A DNA stretch of 30,696 bases from Ceratorhiza oryzae-sativae. Taxonomy: Eukaryota; Basidiomycota; Agaricomycetes; Cantharellales; Ceratobasidiaceae. Position numbers and translations under genes: made by a program. A model generated the notes under the pieces. It saw only the letters and a program-made list of their open reading frames with translations, had not been told where the DNA came from and searched no databases. Positions within the stretch are counted from its first letter, which is position 1. The number at the start of each line of letters is the position of its first letter. The stretch covers positions 1 through 30,696 of the forward strand of contig JARWMV010000168.1 of the NCBI GenBank assembly GCA_030998015.1, given 5' to 3'. This document shows positions 1 to 7,884 of the stretch, one piece after another.

Positions 1-93
1 GCCAGGGCCGCCTTGGCTTGATTATTGACCTTAAGGTCAATATGAGCCAAGCTTGCTTGGCTTAAGCCAAGGCGTTCGCAGGCGTGCACGGGT
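1..93 (+). repeat. Family C hairpin repeat, partial at window edge
   Basis: The right-hand end of a family C element, cut by the window start. It contains the TTAAGGTCAA-type and AAGCTTGCTT-type inner palindromes and ends with the GTGCACGGGTCA terminus seen in the other C copies. It abuts the C-terminal end of the broken LAGLIDADG gene to its right. Confidence 0.85.
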
Positions 94-273
94 CATATTT
101 GACACTATTTCTTGTATTCTACTTAAACCATCCTCGGTTAAATGGTCTTTGTTTTTAACTAAAGAGATTATTTCAGAGAAATCTGCGAAATCTAAACTTT
201 TAATTCCTTGTACTTGATAATTATTAAAAAATGGAATAATGACATTTGCAATGTCAGATAATTTTCTTACAGC

Positions 274-445
274 CCGCGCGCGTTAGTTGCTGGTGGGACT
301 TGTCCCACCAACCAACGTGAGCAATCGCAACCGTTTGCGATTGCTAGTGCGCGGCATAATATCGATATTTAGCCGCCGGCTGAAAATGACGAACGGTCGT
401 CATTTTCTACGAGGGAATCTTTAGGATTCCCTCTAACGCCGGCGG
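274..445 (+). repeat. Family A palindromic element, copy 1
   Basis: It starts CCGCGCGCGTTAG and ends CTAACGCCGGCGG, imperfect terminal inverted repeats. It is flanked by ACAG on both sides (269-272 and 446-449). On the - strand, deleting the element and one ACAG rejoins a LAGLIDADG frame as ...YKDRPVRKLSD..., so this is a precise insertion. Confidence 0.93.
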
Positions 446-809
446 ACAGGTCTATCTTTATAATTAAAAATTACTCCACAGTCGAAAAATTTGGCTAGAT
501 TTTCAATCAAATCAGTATCTCTGGAATTTAATCCCACTGAAAAGCCAGGATCGACTCTATAACCTATTTTGTGTTTACTATCTTTGCTTACATGAGCAAA
601 GAAAGATCCGTCACCGGACACGAAACCTGCAACCCATAAAGGATTCAACTCTTCGGTAACTCTGACGATTTCTCTGTCTAAAATCACACTGCTACAAGAT
701 TCAGCTTGAGATTCATTTAATATGTTAGCCAGTTCTGTTGTTAATCCTAAATTCAATTTGGATTTAAGAATTAAAATTCTAATAAATCCTTACCTGTTTA
801 AGTGTTCTT

Positions 810-981
810 CCGCGCGCGTTAGTTGCTGGTGGGACTTGTCCCACCAACCAACGTGAGCAATCGCAACCGTTTGCGATTGCTAGTGCGCGGCATAATATCG
901 ATATTTAGCCGCCGGCTGAAAATGACGAACGGTCGTCATTTTCTACGAGGGAATCTTTAGGATTCCCTCTAACGCCGGCGG
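810..981 (+). repeat. Family A palindromic element, copy 2
   Basis: Full-length copy inside the same HEG. GTTC occurs at 804-807 and 983-986, with one or two extra bases next to the element. Collapsing the duplication joins ...FSSIVE to HLNR. Confidence 0.9.
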
Positions 982-1105
982 AGTTCAACTATTGAACTAA
1001 ATAAATTAAAATCAACTCGTTTTTGAGTCATTAAAATGAATTCTTTGAAATGAGGAATTATTATTTCATTTAAATCTTTAACTCTAGTTACAACATATTG
1101 TACCC

Positions 1106-1277
1106 CCGCGCGCGTTAGTTGCTGGTGGGACTTGTCCCACCAACCAACGTGAGCAATCGCAACCGTTTGCGATTGCTAGTGCGCGGCATAATATCGATAT
1201 TTAGCCGCCGGCTGAAAATGACGAACGGTCGTCATTTTCTACGAGGGAATCTTTAGGATTCCCTCTAACGCCGGCGG
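1106..1277 (+). repeat. Family A palindromic element, copy 3
   Basis: Full-length copy splitting the first LAGLIDADG domain between ...GRIKIDK and VQYVVTRVKDL.... No clear flanking direct repeat is visible; the left flank has extra C residues. Confidence 0.9.
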
Positions 1278-1742
1278 ACTTTATCTATTTTTATTCGCCC
1301 TACTTCATTAAAAAATGATTTTATTCTCAATAAAATATCTAAATCTTTTATGTGCAATGCAATAGAAAAAGTAGGCTGTAATTCCCATCCTATTTTTAAT
1401 TTATCATTTTTATGACATGAAACTGAAAATGAGGATTCTGCGTCTGAGAAACCTGTTACGAACCAAGGGTCTAGTGTATTATGAGAATTAGTAGTATAAT
1501 TTGATATAGCCCTTTTATTAATATGGTTCTTGTATTTATTATTGGTCATTAGAAAGACCCTAGCAAACAAACCCAAGAAACGGTTTTCCCCTATTAGTTC
1601 ATTGTACATTTTACCTACGATATTTAGTGTCCAATAGTATAAACCTGCAAATAGAGCAGATGCTGCTCCCATTGATGAAATAACTTGTTTAGTGTTTGTT
1701 GTTAACAGCCACATATTCTTTTATTGGCTATTTATTTTCATA

Positions 1743-1990
1743 CCCCCGCGTAGGGTCAACCAGCATTGTATTTATATATAAATACATGCTGTTGACCCGA
1801 GGGGTATGGTTATCGAGGCCGCGTTCGCGGCGAGGTATTGCGAGGTACCCTGGAACTTTAAGTTCCAGGGTACCTCGGAATCAGACGCCGCGCGCACGCC
1901 AGGGCCGCCTTGGCTTGATTATTGACCTTAAGGTCAATATGAGCCAAGCTTGCTTGGCTTAAGCCAAGGCGTTCGCAGGCGTGCACGGGT
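1743..1990 (+). repeat. Family C hairpin repeat, long form, with CATA flanks
   Basis: Long form of family C. It is a chain of hairpins that includes the GAGGTACC/GGTACCTC stem, a TTATATATAA palindrome and the CACGGGTC end. CATA lies on each side (1739-1742 and 1991-1994), consistent with a 4-bp target-site duplication. Confidence 0.9.
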
Positions 1991-1994
1991 CATA

Positions 1995-2379
1995 TTGACG
2001 CTGGTGCTGAAAAGCTTTCTGGTTGTTTTTATCTCTTTTATGTAAAATGGGGATAATTATTAATTATCCCCATATTTCCTCTTAATATGTGCCAACTTCA
2101 TAAATCCTTGATGATCAGGTGGTAGTTAAATAACCAGACATAAAATCCCACTACATTTTGGAATTCGTCAATCCAACAGGCATTACAGCTAAAGGTATTA
2201 AGGTCTAAAGGGGTTCTTAACTTAATCGAGTGATTTGGACACAATTCCTCGGCCAAGCCGAGAAAATTATGCCATTTTTACCATTTTGATCTGGGCATTT
2301 AACTTATAGAGGAAGAATTTTCCTGTAAACTGCTGTGCAGGCCTGGGCAGCTGCATAGCGTGCTGCGAACATGCTATAT
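1995..2379. other. Non-coding AT-rich spacer downstream of cox1
   Basis: No gene is seen between the cox1 stop and the family C repeat. It holds a perfect GGGGATAAT/ATTATCCCC hairpin at 2049-2071, which could be an RNA-processing or termination structure. A degenerate single copy of the 23-bp GGGCAGCYGCATAGC unit, found as a tandem array at 27782, lies near 2344-2367. Confidence 0.6.
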
Positions 2380-2862
2380 TTAAGATTGCACGGGTAACAT
2401 ATTAAATGCGTGGAATGGTGTTGGACTAGCCAATGCCCATTCTAATGAACTAGCTACTTGAGATTCGTTATTAAATTCTTGACTTGAAGTAAAGTAAGAA
2501 GGGATTGCCCATGGGTTGTTTGCGACTACTTTACCATTTACGAATGTATCGTAAATAATATAACCAAATAGAACTGTAGAGAAAACAGATATGATTGATC
2601 CATAACTTGAAATCGCATTCCAGGCGGAAAATGCATCTGGGTAATCAGGGATTCTTCGTGGCATTCCAGCAAGGCCTAGGAAATGTTGAGGAAAAAATGT
2701 TAAATTAACCCCCGAGAACATTGTCCAGAAATGGATTTTTCCTAGTAGTTCATTATATGTTTTACCTATGATTTTAGGTGTCCAATAGTAGAAACCTGCA
2801 AATAGGGCGAATACTGCCCCCATTGATAGAACGTAGTGGAAGTGTGCTACCACATAGTATGT
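2380..2862 (-). CDS. cox1: Cytochrome c oxidase subunit 1, last exon
   Basis: C-terminal part of COX1, the catalytic subunit of respiratory complex IV in the inner membrane. It starts with [15 protein letters not shown]; the two His of the AHFH motif are the heme a and heme a3 ligands of this helix. It continues through FYYWTPKI, the [17 protein letters not shown] loop and the last membrane spans to ...FNMLPVQS and a TAA stop (2380-2382). The exon start at 2862 is inferred from the preceding G, a usual group I intron 3' end, and from loss of COX1 similarity upstream. The first roughly 370 residues of COX1 are not found anywhere in this window. There are no insertions in the exon, unlike the intron ORFs around it. 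Confidence 0.97.
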   Translation of the reverse strand, partial: TYYVVAHFHYVLSMGAVFALFAGFYYWTPKIIGKTYNELLGKIHFWTMFSGVNLTFFPQHFLGLAGMPRRIPDYPDAFSAWNAISSYGSIISVFSTVLFGYIIYDTFVNGKVVANNPWAIPSYFTSSQEFNNESQVASSLEWALASPTPFHAFNMLPVQS

Positions 2863-3244
2863 CTTTTTGATTTATTCGAGTATTTGACTACTCTAGGGTT
2901 GCTATCCTTACGGATAGGATCGGACCATATTTTACAAGAAATGTAGACGGATCATTCATTTCTTGTTGTCACGTGTGGCCTCTACGGAGTCCTTAATTTT
3001 CCCAATTAGAGCTCTTACTAGAGTTCGGGAAATTAAGGTTCCCACGGTATTATCTGACAATTGTACCAACTGTTCTACGCTCTCAATAGAACATTGTAGA
3101 CTTCACCGTTAGCATTAGGATCGCGAGGTGCGACACTAATACCGGAAGAATGAACCCATTTCTCCCACAGTAACAAGACAACACGACACATACTTATTCG
3201 AAATAATCTTTCGATCGATCTTTGAAAACCTTACTATCCATTAC
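2863..3244 (-). other. Group I intron core, 3' part, before the cox1 last exon
   Basis: On the - strand this holds the paired group I core elements. There is an R-like stretch GTAGAGGCCACACGTG and an S-like stretch AAAATATGGTCCGATCC whose GGCC/GGTCC segments can form P7, with AT-rich stems before them. It ends in G at 2863 directly before the exon. The 5' half of this intron and its upstream exon are not recognisable further upstream. Confidence 0.7.
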
Positions 3245-3416
3245 CCGCCGGCGTTAGAGGGAATCCTAAAGATTCCCTCGTAGAAAATGACGACCGTTCG
3301 TCATTTTCAGCCGGCGGCTAAATATCGATATTATGCCGCGCACTAGCAATCGCAAACGGTTGCGATTGCTCACGTTGGTTGGTGGGACAAGTCCCACCAG
3401 CAACTAACGCGCGCGG
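3245..3416 (-). repeat. Family A palindromic element, copy 4
   Basis: Full-length copy in reverse orientation (CCGCCGGCG first), inserted in the cox1 intron. No flanking direct repeat is evident. Confidence 0.9.
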
Positions 3417-3582
3417 GCTAATTGATAATATTTAGAGCCTTGGAGTAGATTTGTACAATGATCAATGACTCGTCCAGTCCCAGCAGCACTAGCTACAGAG
3501 AATTCATAAAGAGGATAACCACTTACTTTCCCAGTTTTGTTGGAAATAGTAAGATGATGAAACAGCAAGCGGCAAATGTAAA
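3417..3582 (-). other. Open intron segment between core and HEG, unidentified
   Basis: An open frame on the - strand reads ...[22 protein letters not shown]... but follows the HEG stop, and I do not recognise it. It may be intron core sequence that happens to be open. No repeat lies in it. Confidence 0.3.
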
Positions 3583-3670
3583 CTAAAGACCTAATTTATA
3601 CATCATCATTCGTGGCATTTTTGGTGCACAGATTTTTTGCAAAATAGGCAATGATTTTCTCGGAATAGAT

Positions 3671-3842
3671 CCGCCGGCGTTAGAGGGAATCTGAAAGATT
3701 CCCTCGTAGAAAATGACGACCGTTCGTCATTTTCAGCCGGCGGCTAAATATCGATATTATTCCGCGCACTAGCAATCGCAAACGGTTGCGATTGCTTACG
3801 TTGGTTGGTGGGACAAGTCCCACCAGCAACTAACGCGCGCGG
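3671..3842 (-). repeat. Family A palindromic element, copy 5
   Basis: Full-length copy with point differences from the consensus, separating the ...VYQTRKG and RKSLPILQK pieces of the cox1-intron HEG. Confidence 0.9.
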
Positions 3843-3920
3843 ACCTTTTCTAGTTTGGTAAACAACACATTCTAGGTCCCAATTACTATTCATAGCTTTA
3901 ACTAAAAGATCTACCTCTTC

Positions 3921-4061
3921 CCCTCCGCGCTCTTTGATCGCCCGCAGGGCGGCCTAAGCGCGGAGGGCTCAACTAATCGATGATTTGCGAAGGCAAATCT
4001 ACACCCTGCCTAGAGAACTGCGCTTTAGCGCACGTCTTGGCAGGGGTATCGATTAGCTGGG
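3921..4061 (+). repeat. Family B composite hairpin, copy 1
   Basis: Two stems side by side. One is a CCTCCGCGC/GCGCGGAGG hairpin with a CGCCCGCAGGGCG core. The other is a CTAATCGAT/ATCGATTAG outer stem enclosing the 44-bp M hairpin. It splits the HEG between ...NTQSFT and EEVDLL. Confidence 0.9.
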
Positions 4062-4166
4062 TTTAGTAAAACTTTGTGTATTAAGAGTGACTCTTTGACT
4101 TATTTTGTTATAATCCCCGTCGTCGCAAATTAAAAAGGCCAAACCAATAGGTGTCAATAATTCTCC

Positions 4167-4338
4167 CCGCCGGCGTTAGAGGGAATCCTAAAGATTCCCT
4201 CGTAGAAAATGACGACCGTTCGTCATTTTCAGCCGGCGGCTAAATATCGATATTATGCCGCGCACTAGCAATCGCAAACGGTTGCGATTGCTCACGTTGG
4301 TTGGTGGGACAAGTCCCACCAGCAACTAACGCGCGCGG
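4167..4338 (-). repeat. Family A palindromic element, copy 6
   Basis: Full-length copy between the KIVP and ELLTP pieces of the HEG. Confidence 0.9.
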
Positions 4339-4383
4339 GTGGAACAATTTTTCTACCATCTTGGTAAAATAGATCGTAATAAT

Positions 4384-4594
4384 GCCCCCGCTCTATCGGC
4401 TAAAATCTTAGGTGTAACCCAAGATTTCAGCCGCCCTGCCTAGAGAACTGCGCTTTAGCGCACGTCTTGGCAGGGGTAATAGAGCGGAGGGTCAACGACC
4501 CGTGGGCATTGTTAACGAGGCCGCGTTCGCGGCGAGCCGCGCGCACGCCAGGGCCGCCTTGGCAAGCCAAGGCGTTCGCAGGCGTGCACGGGTC
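4384..4594 (+). repeat. Family C hairpin repeat, short form with M hairpin, ATAAT flanks
   Basis: Short form of C that carries the M hairpin (CCCTGCC...GGCAGGG). ATAAT flanks it at 4379-4383 and 4595-4599. Removing the element and one ATAAT rejoins the HEG as ...LPCFNYYDLFYQDG, a 5-bp target-site duplication. Confidence 0.92.
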
Positions 4595-4759
4595 ATAATT
4601 GAAGCAAGGTAAGGAATAAGTACGAAATCTGACAGAAGTATACACTTTGCCAGTTCTTTTATCCGGCTGTGGAATTTGTGATTTTGGAGCTTGAGGACAG
4701 AATTCTTGGAAAAGACCGTATAAATGTTCCAAATAATTTTGATGCAACATTCCCTGGCT

Positions 4760-4931
4760 CCGCGCGCGTTAGTTGCTGGTGGGACTTGTCCCACCAACCA
4801 ACGTGAGCAATCGCAACCGTTTGCGATTGCTAGTGCGCGGCATAATATCGATATTTAGCCGCCGGCTGAAAATGACGAACGGTCGTCATTTTCTACGAGG
4901 GAATCTTTAGGATTCCCTCTAACGCCGGCGG
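4760..4931 (+). repeat. Family A palindromic element, copy 7
   Basis: Full-length copy between the N-terminal LLLGDLYAQKRSLNTR segment and the next segment of the cox1-intron HEG. Confidence 0.9.
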
Positions 4932-5212
4932 AATCTAGTATTTAGACTTCGTTTTTGAGCGTAAAGGTCTCCTAGAAGAAGGCCAATAAAAATTTCTTTC
5001 AATTCCGGGCTCACTGAAAAAGCTTCTTTTTCAGCCTTAGTTAATATTAACCGGCGGGGTTTATCATCAGCCGGGTTAAGGGGAACTAAAGCACCCATCA
5101 AAAGGTGGTGGGTTGACCAATCAACTTCAGATGGGGAGCAATAAAGTAAAATTAAACCATCAGAAGTGAATGATTGAGTATAAACAAAACAGATTGAAAA
5201 TACTACTGATCC

Positions 5213-5268
5213 CCAAACATGTGCAGCTACGCTGCATTGTTTGGTGGGCAGCAACCCCCCGATATTGT
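5213..5268 (-). repeat. Family D hairpin, variant
   Basis: CCCCCAAACATGTGCAGCTA-type stem with the GCAGC/GCTGC inner hairpin, followed by a GGGCAGCAACCCCCC variant end. It supplies the apparent start codon of the frame upstream of the HEG, so that start is not reliable. Confidence 0.75.
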
Positions 5269-5273
5269 AATGC

Positions 5274-5445
5274 CCGCCGGCGTTAGAGGGAATCCTAAAG
5301 ATTCCCTCGTAGAAAATGACGACCGTTCGTCATTTTCAGCCGGCGGCTAAATATCGATATTATGCCGCGCACTAGCAATCGCAAACGGTTGCGATTGCTC
5401 ACGTTGGTTGGTGGGACAAGTCCCACCAGCAACTAACGCGCGCGG
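5274..5445 (-). repeat. Family A palindromic element, copy 8, with AATG flanks
   Basis: Full-length copy. AATG lies at 5269-5272 and 5447-5450, separated from the element by one C on each side, consistent with a 4-bp target-site duplication. It appears to sit inside a family D-like sequence (GACCCCCGACATT), so it is a nested insertion. Confidence 0.88.
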
Positions 5446-5446
5446 C

Positions 5447-5699
5447 AATGTCGGGGGTCTACGGCGTAAAGTAGTGCTCTAGTTGCTATTATTTTAGTAA
5501 AAAGAGAAATTAATTGAAAAGAAAATAGAGCAATAGCTCGATTTGTGTAATTTAATAAAAAAAACATATTTATAATTAAAGGTAAAGTAATAATCTCTAA
5601 ATATCCTTCCCTAGCTGTAGCCAAGGTCTCAGATTGCTAGCTTTAGCTAGGAATAAGAACCCCGTACTACTTAGAAGTATTATTGTCAAAAGATTCGGC
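5447..5699 (-). CDS. Unidentified hydrophobic frame, probably a remnant
   Basis: A run of hydrophobic residues (YLEIITLPLIINMFFLLNYT, then ISLFTKIIATRALLYAV), preceded in another frame by LLTIILLSSTGFLFLAKASN. Two transmembrane segments separated by a frameshift are what one would expect of a decayed membrane protein such as a NADH dehydrogenase subunit, but I cannot assign it. It sits where the 3' part of cob or the upstream part of cox1 would be expected, and matches neither. The start and end are set by neighbouring repeats. Confidence 0.3.
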
Positions 5700-5746
5700 C
5701 CGCCGGCGTTAGAGGGAATCTTTCGGATTCCCTCTAACGCCGGCGG
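5700..5746. repeat. Minimal 47-bp family A palindrome
   Basis: Only the CCGCCGGCGTTAGAGGGAATC arm, a TTTCG loop region and its exact reverse complement. It is a perfect inverted repeat made of the right end of family A and its mirror. Either it is a fold-back deletion product or the ancestral unit from which A grew. Confidence 0.9.
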
Positions 5747-5785
5747 CTTGCATGGAAGAATCTCTTTTATTAAAAATTAACAATG

Positions 5786-5926
5786 CCCCGCTAATCGATA
5801 CCCCTGCCAAGACGTGCGCTAAAGCGCAGTTCTCTAGGCAGGGTGTAGATTTGCCTTCGCAAATCATCGATTAGTGGCGCCCTCCGCGCTTAGGCCGCCC
5901 TGCGGGCGATCAAAGAGCGCGGAGGG
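5786..5926 (-). repeat. Family B composite hairpin, copy 2
   Basis: Full copy, reverse orientation, with the nested M hairpin. It interrupts the C-terminal half of the HEG that follows cob exon 5. Confidence 0.9.
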
Positions 5927-6048
5927 TTGTAGTAAAATTTATTCAAACCAGATATAAATTAAAGGGTAATTTCAATAAGCATACGCTTCTAACTCCAGAA
6001 CCTACCCAAGTAGCGTCACCCATAAACCAATAGGCCAAACCAACAGGT

Positions 6049-6310
6049 GACCCCCAATAAGGCAATGGCCTCCCAATGCGTCACAAACGTATTGGGGGGG
6101 GCCATTACCTACACCAATCCTTGACATTTCCTAAGGAATTGTCAAGGAATGGCAGTTTGGGGTCAACAGCATGTATTTATATATAAATACAATGCTGGAT
6201 GACCCTACACGCATCGGCTGAAATCTTGGTTTACACCTAAGATTTGGCCGATGCGTGGGGGGTCAATGGCGCCACAAGTTTTGTGGCGCGCATTGCAATC
6301 ATTGGGGGTC
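6049..6310 (+). repeat. Composite repeat X, copy 1
   Basis: A chain of hairpins of the D and C types: a CCTCCCAATGCG stem, TTGACATTTCC/GGAATTGTCAA, the TTATATATAA stem, a GCATCGGC stem and a GCGCCACAA/TTGTGGCGC stem. A near-identical copy lies at 26906-27168. It interrupts the HEG between ...KDSLT and PVGLAYW. Confidence 0.9.
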
Positions 6311-6422
6311 AGCTGTTAAACTATCCTTAATGTTTAAGGGCACTATTTTTACTCTATTATTATAGAATTGTGAATATAGATTATTGAAACAAGGCAGAGT
6401 TCTGGTTGCAAATGTTACATAA

Positions 6423-6563
6423 CCCCGCTAATCGATACCCCTGCCAAGACGTGCGCTAAAGCGCAGTTCTCTAGGCAGGGTGTAGATTTGCCTTCGCAAA
6501 TCATCGATTAGTGGAGCCCTCCGCGCTTAGGCCGCCCTGCGGGCGATCAAAGAGCGCGGAGGG
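6423..6563 (-). repeat. Family B composite hairpin, copy 3
   Basis: Full copy with the M hairpin, within the same HEG, between ...KETGNTR and YVTFATRT. Confidence 0.9.
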
Positions 6564-6643
6564 TGTCTAGTATTTCCTGTTTCTTTAATTAGAGAGGATT
6601 TTTTTACAGGAGCAGAACCACAAAAATCCTTAAATAAATCATA

Positions 6644-6897
6644 CCCCCGCTTATCGGCTGAAATCTTAGGTGTAACCCAAGATTTCAGCCGATACGCGTA
6701 GACCCGAGGGGTAATGGATATCGAGGCCGCGTTCGCGGCGAGGTATTGCGAGGTACCCTGGAACTTTAAGTTCCAGGGTACCTCGGAATCAGACGCCGCG
6801 CGCACGCCAGGGCCGCCTTGGCTTACATTGACCTTAAGGTCAATATGAGCCAAGCTTGCTTGGCTTAAGCCAAGGCGTTCGCAGGCGTGCACGGGTC
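6644..6897 (+). repeat. Family C hairpin repeat, long form
   Basis: Long form. The left flank is CATA (6640-6643); the right flank is CAAA, so the duplication is imperfect. It interrupts the HEG just before DLFKDFCG. Confidence 0.88.
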
Positions 6898-6907
6898 AAA
6901 AATATTA

Positions 6908-6950
6908 CCCCTGCCAAGACGTGCGCTAAAGCGCAGTTGCCCAGGCAGGG
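6908..6950 (+). repeat. Solo M hairpin
   Basis: The CCCTGCC/GGCAGGG hairpin with a GTGCGC/GCGCAG inner stem. It stands alone here rather than inside B or C, showing that M is an independent unit. Confidence 0.85.
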
Positions 6951-6984
6951 TGATAAACTAAATCACTTTGTTTTTCGCTTTGTT

Positions 6985-7030
6985 ACCCCTGCCAAGACGT
7001 GCGCTAAAGCGCAGTTGCCCAGGCAGGGGT
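6985..7030 (+). repeat. Solo M hairpin
   Basis: Second solo copy, 35 bp from the previous one, with the same GCCCAGGCAGG variant arm. It lies in the HEG after ...NARLVITP. Confidence 0.85.
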
Positions 7031-7137
7031 GATAACCAATCTTGCATTTGATTTACTTTCGGCTCTAAGATTGAACTTTCTCATGTGGCCGTCACCTAAA
7101 CGGATTCCAACCAAAATTTCGGAAAGATTATCGTTGA

Positions 7138-7244
7138 CCCCCCAAACTGATGCAGCTATGCTGCATTGTTTGGGGGGGTAATGGCACTCCCAATACGCTG
7201 GCCCGTAGGGCGTGCCTTACAGGCTTGGTAACGCATTGGGAGGC
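7138..7244 (-). repeat. Family D element with 6-bp CGTTGA duplication
   Basis: CCCCCCAAAC and GTTTGGGGGG arms with a GCAGC hairpin, followed by a CTCCCAAT/ATTGGGAG hairpin. CGTTGA flanks it at 7132-7137 and 7245-7250. Removing the element and one CGTTGA rejoins the HEG as ...SISLNDNLSEILVG. Confidence 0.93.
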
Positions 7245-7309
7245 CGTTGAGACTAATACTATTTTTTTCCTCTCTAGTTAGTAGACGAGCACGAATTGGG
7301 GAAACACTA

Positions 7310-7450
7310 CCCCGCTAATCGATACCCCTGCCAAGACGTGCGCTAAAGCGCAGTTCTCTAGGCAGGGTGTAGATTTGCCTTCGCAAATCATCGATTATTG
7401 GAGCCCTCCGCGCTTAGGCCGCCCTGCGGGCGATCAAAGAGCGCGGAGGG
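7310..7450 (-). repeat. Family B composite hairpin, copy 4
   Basis: Full copy with the nested M hairpin, at the N-terminal edge of the broken HEG. Confidence 0.9.
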
Positions 7451-7795
7451 GAACATTTACTAAATAGATGCGAACCCCCCCGACCTTTTTTTAGGTTAGG
7501 AATATGCCTGACTAGGCAAATAAGGTTGGAATTTATCTTCACTATAATATTTCCATAATCCCCATTTATGTAGATTTGGCGAAATTTAATAGTGTTACAC
7601 ATAAATTCTCTGAGGGTTTAATGTGTTTAATGCCCTGCTGATAGCCCAATCCTCGTGAATTTTAAGATATTTGCATGTCTTTTCAGGGATTACAGGTGTC
7701 CCAGCATATAGTGTAATTTAATTGACATAATTTGGACAGAAGATGCTCTTTCCCTGTAAGGGACTTCGTTTTCATTATATTTTAAGCCCTTTTCC
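7451..7795 (-). other. Group I intron core after cob exon 5
   Basis: The - strand contains CTATATGCTGGGAC, later ATCAGCAGGGC, then CAGAGAATTTATGTG and a nearby AAATTTCGCC that could close P7. The same order of CTATATGCTGG, ATCAGCAGG and CAGAGACTTTACGTGA occurs after atp9 exon 1, and in part after the cox3 exon. The core therefore lies 5' of the HEG, and the 3' splice site should follow the HEG closely. No cob exon is recognisable there. Confidence 0.75.
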
Positions 7796-7884
7796 AAGCT
7801 AATAAGTGCATTGCTGCTAAAGCTGCTAACACGAATGGTAATAGATAGTGTAATGAGAAGAATCTATTTAAAGTAGCATTTGAC
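7796..7884 (-). CDS. cob: Apocytochrome b, exon 5
   Basis: Encodes (V)[29 protein letters not shown]. The two His of SLHY and AMHL, 14 residues apart, are the second pair of heme ligands of cytochrome b. The 5' boundary follows a G and joins exon 4 in frame (...FSV|SNATL). The exon ends in T after GCT, as group I introns require, at about coding nt 601. The next exon should begin with the HEHG/HD..SNPLG region; it and the remaining third of cob were not found. Confidence 0.93.

Larger units (their letters stand above)
94..1714 (-). pseudogene. cox1-exon/LAGLIDADG homing endonuclease fusion, broken by three family A repeats
   Basis: The ORF starts at 1714 with a stretch resembling an internal part of COX1 (SSMGAASALFAGLYYW, then NELIGENRF). 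It runs in frame into a two-motif LAGLIDADG_1 endonuclease. Motif 1 is WFVTGFSDAESSF; motif 2 is WVAGFVSGDGSF. Coding segments lie at 1278-1714, 982-1105, 446-809 and 94-273, separated by family A repeats. Removing the repeats at 274 and 810 with one copy of their 4-bp flanks restores continuous family-like sequence. An in-frame TAA just after the 810 repeat (after ...EHLNR) suggests it is also dead at the codon level. LAGLIDADG ORFs fused to an upstream exon are usual for group I introns; here the exon piece is a divergent second copy of cox1 sequence downstream of the true cox1 end, so it looks like an acquired or duplicated intron module. Confidence 0.8.
3583..5200 (-). pseudogene. LAGLIDADG_2 homing endonuclease in the cox1 intron, split by five repeats
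   Basis: A single LAGLIDADG_2-type endonuclease is recognisable in pieces. They are EIFIGLLLGDLYAQKR near 5000-4932, LEHLYGLFQEFCPQAPKS and FRTYSLPCFN (4595-4759), YYDLFYQDGRKIVP (4339-4383), ELLTPIGLAFLICDDGD (4062-4166), EEVDLLVKAMNSNWDLECVV (3843-3920) and RKSLPILQK...[11 protein letters not shown] with a TAG stop at 3583-3585. Order and spacing match the intact-looking relative at 22491-23485. The gaps are family A at 4760, C at 4384, A at 4167, B at 3921 and A at 3671. The start is uncertain because the N-terminal frame runs into a family D repeat near 5213. With five GC-rich inserts it cannot make a normal protein without RNA-level or translational removal. Confidence 0.85.
5927..7310 (-). 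pseudogene. LAGLIDADG_2 homing endonuclease after cob exon 5, broken by repeats
   Basis: Pieces in order: LTREEKNSISLN, then DNLSEILVGIRLGDGHMRKF (7040-7310, split by D at 7138), DLFKDFCGSAPVKKSS (6564-6640), YVTFATRTLPCF and NNRVKIVPLNIKDSLT (6311-6420), and PVGLAYWFMGDATWVGSGVR (5940-6048). The order and the LxLGD and GLAYW..GD motifs match LAGLIDADG_2. The inserts are D (7138), two solo M hairpins (6985 and 6908), C (6644), B (6423) and the composite X (6049). The C-terminus (the MPSMMYK-type end) is not found after the B repeat at 5786, so the gene may be truncated as well as interrupted. Confidence 0.8.

Noticed and set aside
1696..1962. + strand ORF and similar frames (for example 20622-20882, 29330-29572; - strand 6527-6892, 29468-29653)
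   Set aside because: They translate family C repeat sequence; the same peptide strings recur wherever C is inserted.
4427..4797. Overlapping - strand frames at 4427-4750 and 4492-4797
   Set aside because: Only part of each (4595-4759) is endonuclease sequence; the rest is family A or C repeat. They are merged into one split HEG.
5447..5699. nad2 or another NADH dehydrogenase gene
   Set aside because: Hydrophobicity alone is not enough; no diagnostic motif could be matched, so it is left unassigned.
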